Assembly (NCBI GenBank): GCA_024639065.1
Contig: JAHEJC010000004.1
Location: 1 to 61,697, forward strand
DNA length: 61,697 nt
Direction: 5' to 3'
DNA from: Lewinellaceae bacterium
GTDB lineage: Bacteria; Bacteroidota; Bacteroidia; Chitinophagales; Saprospiraceae
Made by a program: the position numbers and the translations under genes. Position 1 is the first letter of the stretch, and every line of letters begins with the position of its first letter. Positions 54,388-61,697 of the stretch are shown here, piece by piece. The notes below the pieces were generated by a model. It ran no database searches, had not been told where the DNA came from, and saw only the letters and a program-made list of their open reading frames with translations.

Positions 54388-54933
54388 TTGAATGCATTGA
54401 CCGATGAATTGCTGATGAGCCAGATCCAATCAGGATACCTGGTAGCATGTGGAACACTATACGAACGCTATAAGAAAGTGTTATTTGCATATTTTTTTAA
54501 CAATTGTCATAATCAGGAAGTAAGCGAGGATTTGGTCCAAACCACTTTTGAAAAAGTGATTAAGTATCGAAAGAATTATACAGGAAAGGGCTCTTTTAAG
54601 TCTTGGATGTTTGCAATAGCTAGAAATGCATATATCGATGAGTATAAGAAAAAGATAAACCGCGACTCATTGAAGTCGGATATGACTGAATCGGTTGATT
54701 TAGATAAGAGCTACGATCCAGGTTCGGTACACGAAGACAAGGAACTACTTTGGAAATCTCTCCAAATGTTATCGGCTGAAAAAAGAGAATTGCTGGTACT
54801 TACAAAAATCAAAGGATTGAAATACAAAGAAGTGGGAGAAATACTCCAACTCAGTGAGTCAAATCTGAAGACCCGAATCTATAGAATCATGAAGGAGTTG
54901 AAAGGACATATAAATTATTTAATGCTGGAATAA
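54388..54933 (+). CDS. ECF RNA polymerase sigma factor
   Basis: A 181-residue sigma-70 family factor with region 2 (LYERYKKVLFAYFFNNCHNQEVSEDLVQTTFEKVIKY, FKSWMFAIARNAYIDEYKKK) and region 4 (LLVLTKIKGLKYKEVGEILQLSESNLKTRIYRIMKEL). The start is TTG; a stop lies six codons upstream, and the family's DEL(M) N-terminal motif (TDELLMSQIQ) begins directly after it. It should direct polymerase to promoters of the genes that follow, under control of the anti-sigma protein. Confidence 0.9.
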   Translation: MNALTDELLMSQIQSGYLVACGTLYERYKKVLFAYFFNNCHNQEVSEDLVQTTFEKVIKYRKNYTGKGSFKSWMFAIARNAYIDEYKKKINRDSLKSDMTESVDLDKSYDPGSVHEDKELLWKSLQMLSAEKRELLVLTKIKGLKYKEVGEILQLSESNLKTRIYRIMKELKGHINYLMLE

Positions 54934-54936
54934 ATT

Positions 54937-55680
54937 ATGAAAAGAGCAGAGAAAAACAAATTAATTGCACAGTTCAAATCTTCGTCACTCAATGAACAAG
55001 ATCATGCCAAACTCGAGGCTGCTATTACCAATGGGGAAATTGCTTTGGAGGAATTGGAAATTGATACATTTGTTTATGATCACCTAATACAGGCGGATGA
55101 AATTCAGCGTACCTCAAGAATGGATGCTCGTTTTTATGCTTGGCTGGAGACTGAAAAAAAGCAAGCAACTGACCCTTCCATAAGCAATATATCGGTCTCT
55201 AGATTATTAAAAATAGCGGCCGTCTTCGGATTACTAGTTACTGCCTTTGCTGCTGGTATTTATTATGGAAATAGATCTAATGAAGTCATTTCAATGCATG
55301 CCGACGATCTGGCCAATAACCTTTTAACCACCGATGATATAAGTGATAAAATTCACATGATTTCAACAACCAATTTGTCTAAAAATGCGGACACAAAGAT
55401 TATTAAAGCGTTGTTATTCACGCTGAGCAATGATGAGAGTAGTAATGTAAGGTTGGCATGTATTCAGACACTTATTGATTATGGGAATATCCCTCAAGTA
55501 AGAGAAGGCCTGATCAATTCAATACGATTTCAGACTTCACCCGCAGTACTAATCAATTTAGCCGAAGCTATTCAGGTCAGCGGAGAAAATTTATCCAGAG
55601 ACGATTACAAAGAAATGATTAATAAAGATTTGCCAACGCCTATACTCAAAACGTTGAAAGATAACATTGATAAAATATAA
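54937..55680 (+). CDS. Transmembrane anti-sigma factor with periplasmic HEAT repeats
   Basis: A 247-residue protein: helical N-terminal part (ANTI-sigma-like, about 1-90), one membrane segment (IAAVFGLLVTAFAAGIYYG, about 92-110), then periplasmic HEAT-like helices (LLFTLSNDESSNVRLACIQTLIDYGN and SPAVLINLAEAIQV). It lies three bases after the sigma gene, in the usual sigma/anti-sigma order. The HEAT part is the likely sensor. Confidence 0.75.
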   Translation: MKRAEKNKLIAQFKSSSLNEQDHAKLEAAITNGEIALEELEIDTFVYDHLIQADEIQRTSRMDARFYAWLETEKKQATDPSISNISVSRLLKIAAVFGLLVTAFAAGIYYGNRSNEVISMHADDLANNLLTTDDISDKIHMISTTNLSKNADTKIIKALLFTLSNDESSNVRLACIQTLIDYGNIPQVREGLINSIRFQTSPAVLINLAEAIQVSGENLSRDDYKEMINKDLPTPILKTLKDNIDKI

Positions 55681-55691
55681 ACTAAGGGATA

Positions 55692-56546
55692 ATGAAAACT
55701 TATTTTACGGTATTGGTTGTATTTGCTTTTTTTCAAACGCAAGCACAAGATCTTTTAGATATTACTTTACCAAAAGAAAATATTGAACATTTCATCGTAT
55801 CAAATTTTTCTGGATCAATCGAAATTGTCAAAAGTCGTACAGCTCAAATAAAATTAAAAGCTGGTCCGCGAGAAGGGAAGTTGGATCCTAATGTCAAACT
55901 TGTGTATGTAAATAAGGATGATTTTTTGATGGTCTATTTCAAAACTCCTTGTAGCAAAGACAAAAATGAAATCACGTTTGATCCACAGCAGCCCTTGAAC
56001 ATGGATCAGTGGACGAAAGATTGTAAATGGAAAACTGAATCGGACGATATTTTTGTACCGGTCGATTTTAAAATTCAAATCCCAGCGGGTATCCATGTTT
56101 ATGCGAGTACTATTATGGAAGGTGATATCCATGTAGAGAACCTCACTACTAATATCTGGACTAACAATGTTAATGGAGATATAGTGTGCCAAGGAGTTGA
56201 TCGTTTGATCCAAGCCAAAACGGTAAATGGTAATGTTACAATCCGTTACAACCAAACACCAAAATCAGATGGTGAATTTTATACGATCAATGGTGATATA
56301 GAAACTCATGTAGATCTTGGAGTAAATGCCTATGCTACTTTTAAGAGCTTTCAAGGTGATTTTTTTACAGATATTGACTCGATTAAATTTCTTCCATCCG
56401 AAGTAGTCAGCCAATCTAAAGAGAAAGGATTTAAATATAAAATCAGTGAATACTCCAGAATGCAAATAGGGGCCGGAGGGCCAACACTTACGTTTGAAAC
56501 TTTCAACGGAGATGCTTACTTAAAGACTAAAGATTCATTGAATTGA
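55692..56546 (+). CDS. DUF4097-type exported beta-helix protein 1
   Basis: A 284-residue protein with signal peptide (YFTVLVVFAFFQTQA). It has the DUF4097 layout of parallel strands: EHFIVSNFSGSIEIVKSRTAQ, the middle GIHVYASTIMEGDIHVENLTTNIW, TNNVNGDIVCQGVDRL, TVNGNVTIRYN, and TFETFNGDAYLK at the end. Members are surface or periplasmic proteins of unknown function. It belongs to the operon of the sigma factor. Confidence 0.82.
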   Translation: MKTYFTVLVVFAFFQTQAQDLLDITLPKENIEHFIVSNFSGSIEIVKSRTAQIKLKAGPREGKLDPNVKLVYVNKDDFLMVYFKTPCSKDKNEITFDPQQPLNMDQWTKDCKWKTESDDIFVPVDFKIQIPAGIHVYASTIMEGDIHVENLTTNIWTNNVNGDIVCQGVDRLIQAKTVNGNVTIRYNQTPKSDGEFYTINGDIETHVDLGVNAYATFKSFQGDFFTDIDSIKFLPSEVVSQSKEKGFKYKISEYSRMQIGAGGPTLTFETFNGDAYLKTKDSLN

Positions 56547-56583
56547 TCTAAAGCATATTATCGTATTATAAAATATATAAACC

Positions 56584-57402
56584 ATGACAAAAAATAAAAT
56601 TATTCTAGGATTACTCAGTATGTTAATGACATACACCTTGTCTAGTCAAGTCAAAGAATTAACGATTCCATTTACAAATTCGGCAGCAGCTAAAAAGCTT
56701 GAAGTTAAATTGTTTAGTGGAAAGATTAATATCAAAGGAACCGATAGATCAGATATCCTAGTCAAGTATGAAATCCTGAAAAATGAAGATCAAGAGAAGG
56801 AATCTGGTGAGTCATCAAAAACCAAAGGATTAAGAAAAATATCTGGGCAAAACATCAATTTTGAAATAAGCGAAAAAAATAACAAAGCGATAATAGCATC
56901 TCAAAACTGGATGAATAGTATTATACTTGATCTGGAAGTGCCGCGTGCTATCGAATTAAATATTTCCAACCAGGTTACTGAAGAGATTCATATAGAAAAT
57001 GTACTGGGCAATATAAACGTTGAAAACAGTGCCGGATCAATAACACTTTTAGGAGTGAGTGGGTTAGTTAATGCGAGTACGCATGCTGGAGAAATAAAAA
57101 TTGAGTTTGATAAAATCCCATCGGAAAAGTCTATGTTGATCCATAATACTACAGGAGAAATCGATTTGACTTTTCCACTTGATTTTAAAGCGGACCTGAA
57201 AATGAAAACAAATTGGGGAGAAATATACAGTGACCTTGAAATCGAAACTTCATCAGAAGAACCGACTATCAAAAGAGAAGAAGATGATAACGGATTTAAC
57301 TTATCTATGGATACTTGGACTTATGCCAAGCTCAATGGTGGTGGTCAGGAAGTAACTATAAAAACTCAAATGGGAAATATCTATTTGAGGAAAAAGGAGT
57401 GA
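56584..57402 (+). CDS. DUF4097-type exported beta-helix protein 2
   Basis: A 272-residue paralogue of the preceding gene, with signal peptide (IILGLLSMLMTYTLSSQ). Repeats: LEVKLFSGKINIKGTDRSD, IHIENVLGNINVENSAGSITLLGVSG, STHAGEIKIEFD, IHNTTGEIDLTFP, and TIKTQMGNIYLRKKE at the end. It lacks most of the acidic loops of the first copy. The pair and the ECF system appear to form one operon. Confidence 0.82.
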   Translation: MTKNKIILGLLSMLMTYTLSSQVKELTIPFTNSAAAKKLEVKLFSGKINIKGTDRSDILVKYEILKNEDQEKESGESSKTKGLRKISGQNINFEISEKNNKAIIASQNWMNSIILDLEVPRAIELNISNQVTEEIHIENVLGNINVENSAGSITLLGVSGLVNASTHAGEIKIEFDKIPSEKSMLIHNTTGEIDLTFPLDFKADLKMKTNWGEIYSDLEIETSSEEPTIKREEDDNGFNLSMDTWTYAKLNGGGQEVTIKTQMGNIYLRKKE

Positions 57403-57527
57403 TTGGTGTCGTATAAATTATTTTGAAACGGTCTAGATTGAAAAAGCAGATGCGATTTGAAAGGATTAGGTGGAATAATTCTTTAAATCTTCGTATTTTG
57501 TTATGAATAAAAAAAATTTCATAAATC

Positions 57528-58832
57528 ATGACAAAAATCAAACGCAGAGACTTCGTAAATAAAACATTAATTGCTGGCTCGGGAATTATGGCCAGTCCTT
57601 TTATAGCCCAGGCTGGATTTCATCACTCAGTTGATGATGCCATTAAGGTAGCCCTGGTAGGTTGTGGAGGTAGAGGTACCGGTGCTGCAGTACAAGCACT
57701 TTCTACCAAGCAAAATGTGAAACTAGTTGCAGTAGCTGATGCTTTTAAAGATCGACTTGACAAAAGCTTAAGCAGTATTATTGAGAAAGTTGGTAAGGAT
57801 AAGGTCATGGTAGGTGACGATGCAAAATTTGTTGGCTTTGATGGCTACAAATCCGCTATCCCTATGGCTGATGTGGTAATTCTGACGACGCCTCCTGGAT
57901 TCAGACCGATGCATTTTGAAGAAGCTGTCAAGCAGAACAAGCAAATTTTCATGGAGAAACCTTTGGCCACAGATGGACCGGGTATCCGGAAAATTTTAGA
58001 GACAGCTAAAGAAGCCAAAGCTAAAAAGCTCAATGTGGTAGTTGGCCTTCAGCGCCATTACCAAGATAAGTATATCCAGATGATGGATCGGGTGCATGGA
58101 GGCAAGATCGGTGATATCGTAGCGGCTCAAGCATATTGGAATGGAGCAGGTGTATGGGTAAGGCCAAGAGAAGCAAACCAAACTGAGATGGAATATCAAA
58201 TGCGAAACTGGTATTACTTTAATTGGTTATGCGGGGATCACATTGTAGAACAACACATTCATAATCTGGATGTCATAAATTGGGTCAAACAAGGATATCC
58301 GGTTTCAGCGCAAGGAATGGGTGGTAGAGAAGTGAGAAACGGGATGGATCATGGAGAAATTTTTGATCACCATTTTGTAGAGTTTACTTATGCCGATGGA
58401 TGTGTCATGAGTAGTCAATGCCGGCATATTAAAAACTGTTGGAATAAGGTTAGCGAATCAATTACCGGAACTAAAGGTAGGGCTGATTTTGGTGCTGGTT
58501 CTATAACTAGTTACAAAGGAAAGAGTATCTATCAGCACGATTCATTGGATGATCCTAATCCTTATCAAGTAGAACATGATTTATTATTTGACGCTATCTC
58601 AAAGGGCGAATATAAATATGCCGACGCTGAAAATGGAGCGAAAAGTACGATGACTTCCATATTAGGCAGAATGGCAACCTATTCGGGTAAAATGGTGAAA
58701 TGGGATGATGCTATAAATTCTGAAGTAGATATTATGCCTAAGAAATATGCATGGGATGCCAATCCACCAGTAATGCCTGATAGTAAAGGTAGATACGCAA
58801 TACCCGTACCTGGGCAGTCGGCAGTGGTGTAA
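57528..58832 (+). CDS. Gfo/Idh/MocA-family oxidoreductase, Tat-exported
   Basis: A 434-residue NAD(P)-linked oxidoreductase with a Tat-like leader (IKRRDFVNKTLIAGSGIMAS). The Rossmann part has VALVGCGGRGTGAAVQAL and VAVADAFKDRL; MEKPLATDGPG carries the catalytic Lys-Pro; the C-terminal GFO_IDH_MocA_C-like part has WYYFNWLCGDHIVEQHIHNLD. It probably oxidises sugars in the periplasm, a step of keto-sugar metabolism that would fit the DUF1080 and isomerase-like proteins in the window. Confidence 0.92.
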   Translation: MTKIKRRDFVNKTLIAGSGIMASPFIAQAGFHHSVDDAIKVALVGCGGRGTGAAVQALSTKQNVKLVAVADAFKDRLDKSLSSIIEKVGKDKVMVGDDAKFVGFDGYKSAIPMADVVILTTPPGFRPMHFEEAVKQNKQIFMEKPLATDGPGIRKILETAKEAKAKKLNVVVGLQRHYQDKYIQMMDRVHGGKIGDIVAAQAYWNGAGVWVRPREANQTEMEYQMRNWYYFNWLCGDHIVEQHIHNLDVINWVKQGYPVSAQGMGGREVRNGMDHGEIFDHHFVEFTYADGCVMSSQCRHIKNCWNKVSESITGTKGRADFGAGSITSYKGKSIYQHDSLDDPNPYQVEHDLLFDAISKGEYKYADAENGAKSTMTSILGRMATYSGKMVKWDDAINSEVDIMPKKYAWDANPPVMPDSKGRYAIPVPGQSAVV

Positions 58833-58912
58833 GTATTGGAGCAAATAAGCAGAATATTGTAGCGTGCATTGGAAGCGTATAATAGCTGATCGTTATTGAA
58901 GTACGACTTGAT

Positions 58913-58943
58913 TTGCAATTAATAGTTACATTTCGTATATTTG
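58913..58943 (+). promoter_or_regulatory. Promoter of rimP-nusA-infB
   Basis: TTG at 58913-58915 and TATATTTG at 58936-58943, separated by 20 bases, match the Bacteroidota consensus at both boxes. Transcription would begin near 58950, about 60 bases before the rimP ATG. Confidence 0.78.
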
Positions 58944-58965
58944 CGCCAGAAATAGAAGAAATTGG

Positions 58966-58997
58966 GTAGGGAACGAAATTCGTTCCCTACTTTTTTT
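58966..58997 (+). terminator. Strong hairpin plus T-run in the rimP leader
   Basis: GTAGGGAACGAA pairs perfectly with TTCGTTCCCTAC around one A, and seven Ts follow. It begins about 16 bases after the predicted start of transcription and ends 12 bases before the rimP ATG. It looks like an intrinsic terminator inside the leader, a possible attenuator. It could also end read-through from the oxidoreductase gene. Confidence 0.8.
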
Positions 58998-59009
58998 GCC
59001 TATACTGGA

Positions 59010-59474
59010 ATGGAAGAAAAAGTAAGAAATTGGGTTAATGAATTATTTAACCATCCTGATTTTACCGATTGTTTTCTCCTGGATGTTGTTTATAAACCAC
59101 CCAAGAAAATAATAGTATTCTTGGATGCGGATGAAGGGGTTACCCTCAGGAAATGCCAAAGGATCAGTAGACGACTGGAGGAAAAACTGGATCAGGATCC
59201 TGATTTAATGGATAACTATTTACTAGAAGTTTCTAGTGGAGGAGTCGAAAGACCACTAAAATTAGTTCGACAGTATCCAAAACATATCGGCAGAACGTTA
59301 CTGGTTGAGTTAATGGATGGGACTCGTTTGGAAGGGGAATTGCTTGAAGTGCATGAACAATCAATACTGCTTAATCAAATAATTCGAGAGCGAGGCAAAA
59401 AGAATGTTAATGAGGCCATTGAGGTGGCAATTAGCGAAATAAATAAAAGTATTATTAAAATAAGATTTAAATAA
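59010..59474 (+). CDS. rimP: Ribosome maturation factor RimP
   Basis: A 154-residue protein: two small domains, LEVSSGGVERPLKLVRQYPKHIGR as the family signature in the middle and an SH3-like C-terminal domain (GTRLEGELLEVHEQSI). It acts in 30S subunit assembly. A TTG frame start at 58962 would translate through the leader hairpin, so the ATG is preferred. First gene of the operon; nusA follows after seven bases. Confidence 0.94.
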   Translation: MEEKVRNWVNELFNHPDFTDCFLLDVVYKPPKKIIVFLDADEGVTLRKCQRISRRLEEKLDQDPDLMDNYLLEVSSGGVERPLKLVRQYPKHIGRTLLVELMDGTRLEGELLEVHEQSILLNQIIRERGKKNVNEAIEVAISEINKSIIKIRFK

Positions 59475-59481
59475 GGTAGCC

Positions 59482-60723
59482 ATGAAATTGGTAGAATCAT
59501 TTTCCGATTTTAAAGCAGGTAAAAATATTGATCGCCCTACAATGGTGCGCGTATTAGAAGACGTTTTCAGGACTTTAATTAAGAAAAAATATGGTTCTGA
59601 TGATAACTTTGATGTCATTGTAAATACTCAAAAAGGAGACCTTGAATTGTGGAGAGTTAGAGAGATTGTGCCGGATGGAGAAGTTACTGATGACCGAATT
59701 CAGGTATCGATTTCAGAAGCCCAAAGTATTGAAGATGATTATGAAGTCGGTGAAGAATGTTATGAACAATTGGAGTTGGAGGATTTTGGTCGCAGAGCGA
59801 TTATGGCCGCACGACAAACTTTAATCTCAAGAATCATGGAACTTGAAAAAGATGAAATTTTCAAGCGCTATGTTGATCGAGTAGGCGATATTGTTATTGG
59901 TGAAGTCCACCAAATCCTGAAGAAGGAGATTCTCATTTTAGATGATGTAACTGGTAACGAGTTAATCTTACCCAAGACTGAGATGATCAGGGGTGATTTT
60001 TTTAGAAAAGGAGATATGGTTCGAGGAGTAATACGAAAAGTAGAGATGCGCAACAACAATCCTATGGTGATCATATCCAGAACGGACAACACATTCTTAG
60101 AAAAATTACTTGAGCAAGAAGTGCCGGAGATTGAGGATGGGCTGATTACTGTCAAGAAAATTGTCAGATTACCTGGAGATCGGGCTAAAGTAGCAGTAGA
60201 ATCATATGATGATCGCATCGATCCGGTAGGCGCATGTGTAGGAATGAAAGGATCCAGAATACATGGGATAGTACGTGAGCTGAAAAATGAAAATATTGAT
60301 ATTGTAAATTTCACTAACAATACTTCATTGTTTATTCAGCGTGCTCTTACTCCTGCAAAAGTTTCCAAAATAGATCTGGATATCGAAAACAGTAGAGCAG
60401 CGGTTTACTTAAAAGCAGATCAAGTCTCTCTAGCTATTGGAAAGGGAGGAACCAATATTAAACTTGCAAGTAGAATTACTGGATTTGAGATAGATGTGTA
60501 CCGGGAGCAAGATGAATTTGAGATTGATGATGTGGATCTGGATGAATTTGCTGATGAAATAGAAGAATGGATCATCGACGCACTCAAAAATATTGGTTGC
60601 GATACAGCTCGAAGTGTTTTAAATCTAAGTAAGGATGAACTGGTTCGTCGCACAGATCTTGAAGATGAAACCATAGAAGATGTGTTGAGAATATTAGCTA
60701 CCGAACTTGAAGATGAGTCGTGA
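59482..60723 (+). CDS. nusA: Transcription elongation/termination factor NusA
   Basis: A 413-residue protein in the standard order: N-terminal RNA polymerase-binding domain, S1 domain (VGDIVIGEVHQILKKEILIL, about 130-200), two KH domains (DPVGACVGMKGSRIHGIVREL and VSLAIGKGGTNIKLASRITG), then a short acidic tail with one helix-hairpin-helix-like repeat (DTARSVLNLSKDELVRRTDL). It controls pausing, termination and antitermination, so it might act on the leader hairpin of its own operon. Confidence 0.96.
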   Translation: MKLVESFSDFKAGKNIDRPTMVRVLEDVFRTLIKKKYGSDDNFDVIVNTQKGDLELWRVREIVPDGEVTDDRIQVSISEAQSIEDDYEVGEECYEQLELEDFGRRAIMAARQTLISRIMELEKDEIFKRYVDRVGDIVIGEVHQILKKEILILDDVTGNELILPKTEMIRGDFFRKGDMVRGVIRKVEMRNNNPMVIISRTDNTFLEKLLEQEVPEIEDGLITVKKIVRLPGDRAKVAVESYDDRIDPVGACVGMKGSRIHGIVRELKNENIDIVNFTNNTSLFIQRALTPAKVSKIDLDIENSRAAVYLKADQVSLAIGKGGTNIKLASRITGFEIDVYREQDEFEIDDVDLDEFADEIEEWIIDALKNIGCDTARSVLNLSKDELVRRTDLEDETIEDVLRILATELEDES

Positions 60724-60782
60724 AAAGGGGAAGTGCTAATTTTTGCCTAATTTTGTAAACATTTTTGATCAGAAAAAGTCGA

Positions 60783-61697
60783 ATGTCGAAAAGACTAGTA
60801 AAAGTTGCTAAAGAATTGAACGTAGGTACCTCTACTATAGTGGAATACCTGCAGAATAATGGGTTTGAGATAGATAACAAACCTACTGCAAAAATCTCGG
60901 ATGAGATGTATGATGCGCTCGCTAATGAGTTCAGCAATTCTATGGCAATTAAAGAAAAAGCAGATTCAATGGTGATTGGTTCGAGGGTTGCTCCTGGTTC
61001 GGATGTAGCTACGTTAGAGCCAGAGCCGGAAGAAAAATTAGTCTTTAGAAGACCAACGGTTCAACCAGAACCACCTGTAGCCAAAGTAACACCACCAGTT
61101 GAAGAGCCAGAAGAAGTTGTTGAGAAGGCAGTGATCGAAGAAGATCAAAAACCCAAGATTAAGGTTGTTGGCAAAATTGATCTGGAACCTAAAGAAGAAC
61201 CAAAAGAAGAGGTCGAAGAAGTAATTGAAGAACCACAAGCCAGTGTCTCTCCAGAAGAAGAAATTATTACTGCTGAAGCACCCCAATTAAAAGGACTTAA
61301 AATTTTAGGTAAAATTGATGCCAACAAGCTAGAAAAACCTAAAAAGAAAAAGGAAACGCCCAAACCTACTAAAAAAGAGAAACCGAAGGCAGCTAGACAA
61401 GATGAAGACACAAGTGGAGCCGTTAAAAAACCGGTTGCTTCCTCTGACCAAAGTGTTCGCAAAAAACGCAAGCGTAAACGTACTCGGGTAAGAGAAGATG
61501 ATTCACGCTCTAATCAATCAGATGGAGGTAGAGGACGAGGTAAAAAAGAACGTCATGCGTCTAAAAAAGAAATTGAAGAAAAGATTAAGTCTACCTTAAA
61601 TAAAATGAATGTAGGTAGCAGAAGTAAGAGACAAAAGATAAGACGAGAATCTAGAGAACGACACCGAGAGAAACAAGAAATACGTGATCAAGAAGCT
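60783..61697 (+). CDS. infB: Translation initiation factor IF-2, N-terminal part (gene runs off the window)
   Basis: Partial: 305 codons are visible, and the frame is open to the last base. It begins MSKRLVKVAKELNVGTSTIV, the conserved IF2-N region, then a long Pro/Glu/Lys-rich linker with many acidic and basic runs (EEPKEEVEEVIEEP, RKKRKRKRTRV). The GTPase core lies outside the window. It starts 59 bases after the nusA stop, which makes the rimP-nusA-infB order complete. Confidence 0.93.
   Translation, partial: MSKRLVKVAKELNVGTSTIVEYLQNNGFEIDNKPTAKISDEMYDALANEFSNSMAIKEKADSMVIGSRVAPGSDVATLEPEPEEKLVFRRPTVQPEPPVAKVTPPVEEPEEVVEKAVIEEDQKPKIKVVGKIDLEPKEEPKEEVEEVIEEPQASVSPEEEIITAEAPQLKGLKILGKIDANKLEKPKKKKETPKPTKKEKPKAARQDEDTSGAVKKPVASSDQSVRKKRKRKRTRVREDDSRSNQSDGGRGRGKKERHASKKEIEEKIKSTLNKMNVGSRSKRQKIRRESRERHREKQEIRDQEA

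Noticed and set aside
58962-59009. N-terminal extension of RimP from TTG at 58962
   Set aside because: The extension would translate the leader hairpin and T-run, and has no counterpart in RimP proteins.

Overview
The window looks like a chromosomal segment of a Bacteroidota bacterium, probably of the Saprospiria. The evidence is AT-rich DNA, almost no Shine-Dalgarno sites, several promoters of the Bacteroidota type (TTG, about 20 bases, TAnnTTTG), very large secreted proteins with GEVED, Calx-beta, HYR-like and 3-coathanger-stack modules, HU, DUF4097, DUF937 and DUF4230 proteins, and a fused eight-gene histidine operon. No mobile element, phage or CRISPR array is visible. The placement is by gene content and style only; no rRNA is present.

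Layout. 1-705: 5' part of a class III cyclase gene. 1.1-7.4 kb: two overlapping genes for giant surface proteins, one ending in a metzincin motif. 8.0-9.9 kb: a BlaI/BlaR1-type repressor/antirepressor pair with two palindromic operators on its own promoter. 10.2-16.7 kb: a CHRD lipoprotein, a fatty acid hydroxylase family protein, a secreted three-gene set ending in a GH30-like glycosidase, and an ATP-cone/PD-(D/E)XK nuclease. 16.9-25.7 kb: DUF4230 and DUF3108 genes, a decayed membrane-protein gene, PhzF, aspS, an FtsX-type permease, an NTF2-like and a DUF1080 secreted protein, and an MtfA-like protein lacking its zinc motif. 25.85-33.2 kb: tRNA-Phe, then the hisGDCBHAF-IE operon preceded by a readable attenuator (leader peptide with five His codons, antiterminator, terminator). 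33.3-42.8 kb: AraC regulator, ogt, apaG-gmk-yicC, HU, TPR protein, a 30-residue Lys/Arg-rich ribosomal-type protein, rng and a glycosyltransferase. 43.2-49.6 kb: beta-barrel protein, LysM glucosaminidase, DUF937, and an FeS/NrfD membrane pair. 50.0-58.8 kb: TonB-C protein, TIM-barrel sugar isomerase-like protein, apbE-yceI-sumf1 cluster, ECF sigma/anti-sigma/DUF4097 operon, and a Gfo/Idh/MocA oxidoreductase. 58.9-61.7 kb: rimP-nusA-infB with a strong hairpin terminator in the leader.

The main regulatory circuits readable from sequence are histidine-dependent attenuation of the his operon, BlaI autorepression through two operators that cover both promoter boxes, and a possible leader terminator controlling rimP-nusA-infB. 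Decayed genes (an LPG-synthase-like membrane protein and an AAA_14/DUF4143-type ATPase), an 18-35 bp shared upstream element, and a dispersed intergenic repeat are the less expected structures.
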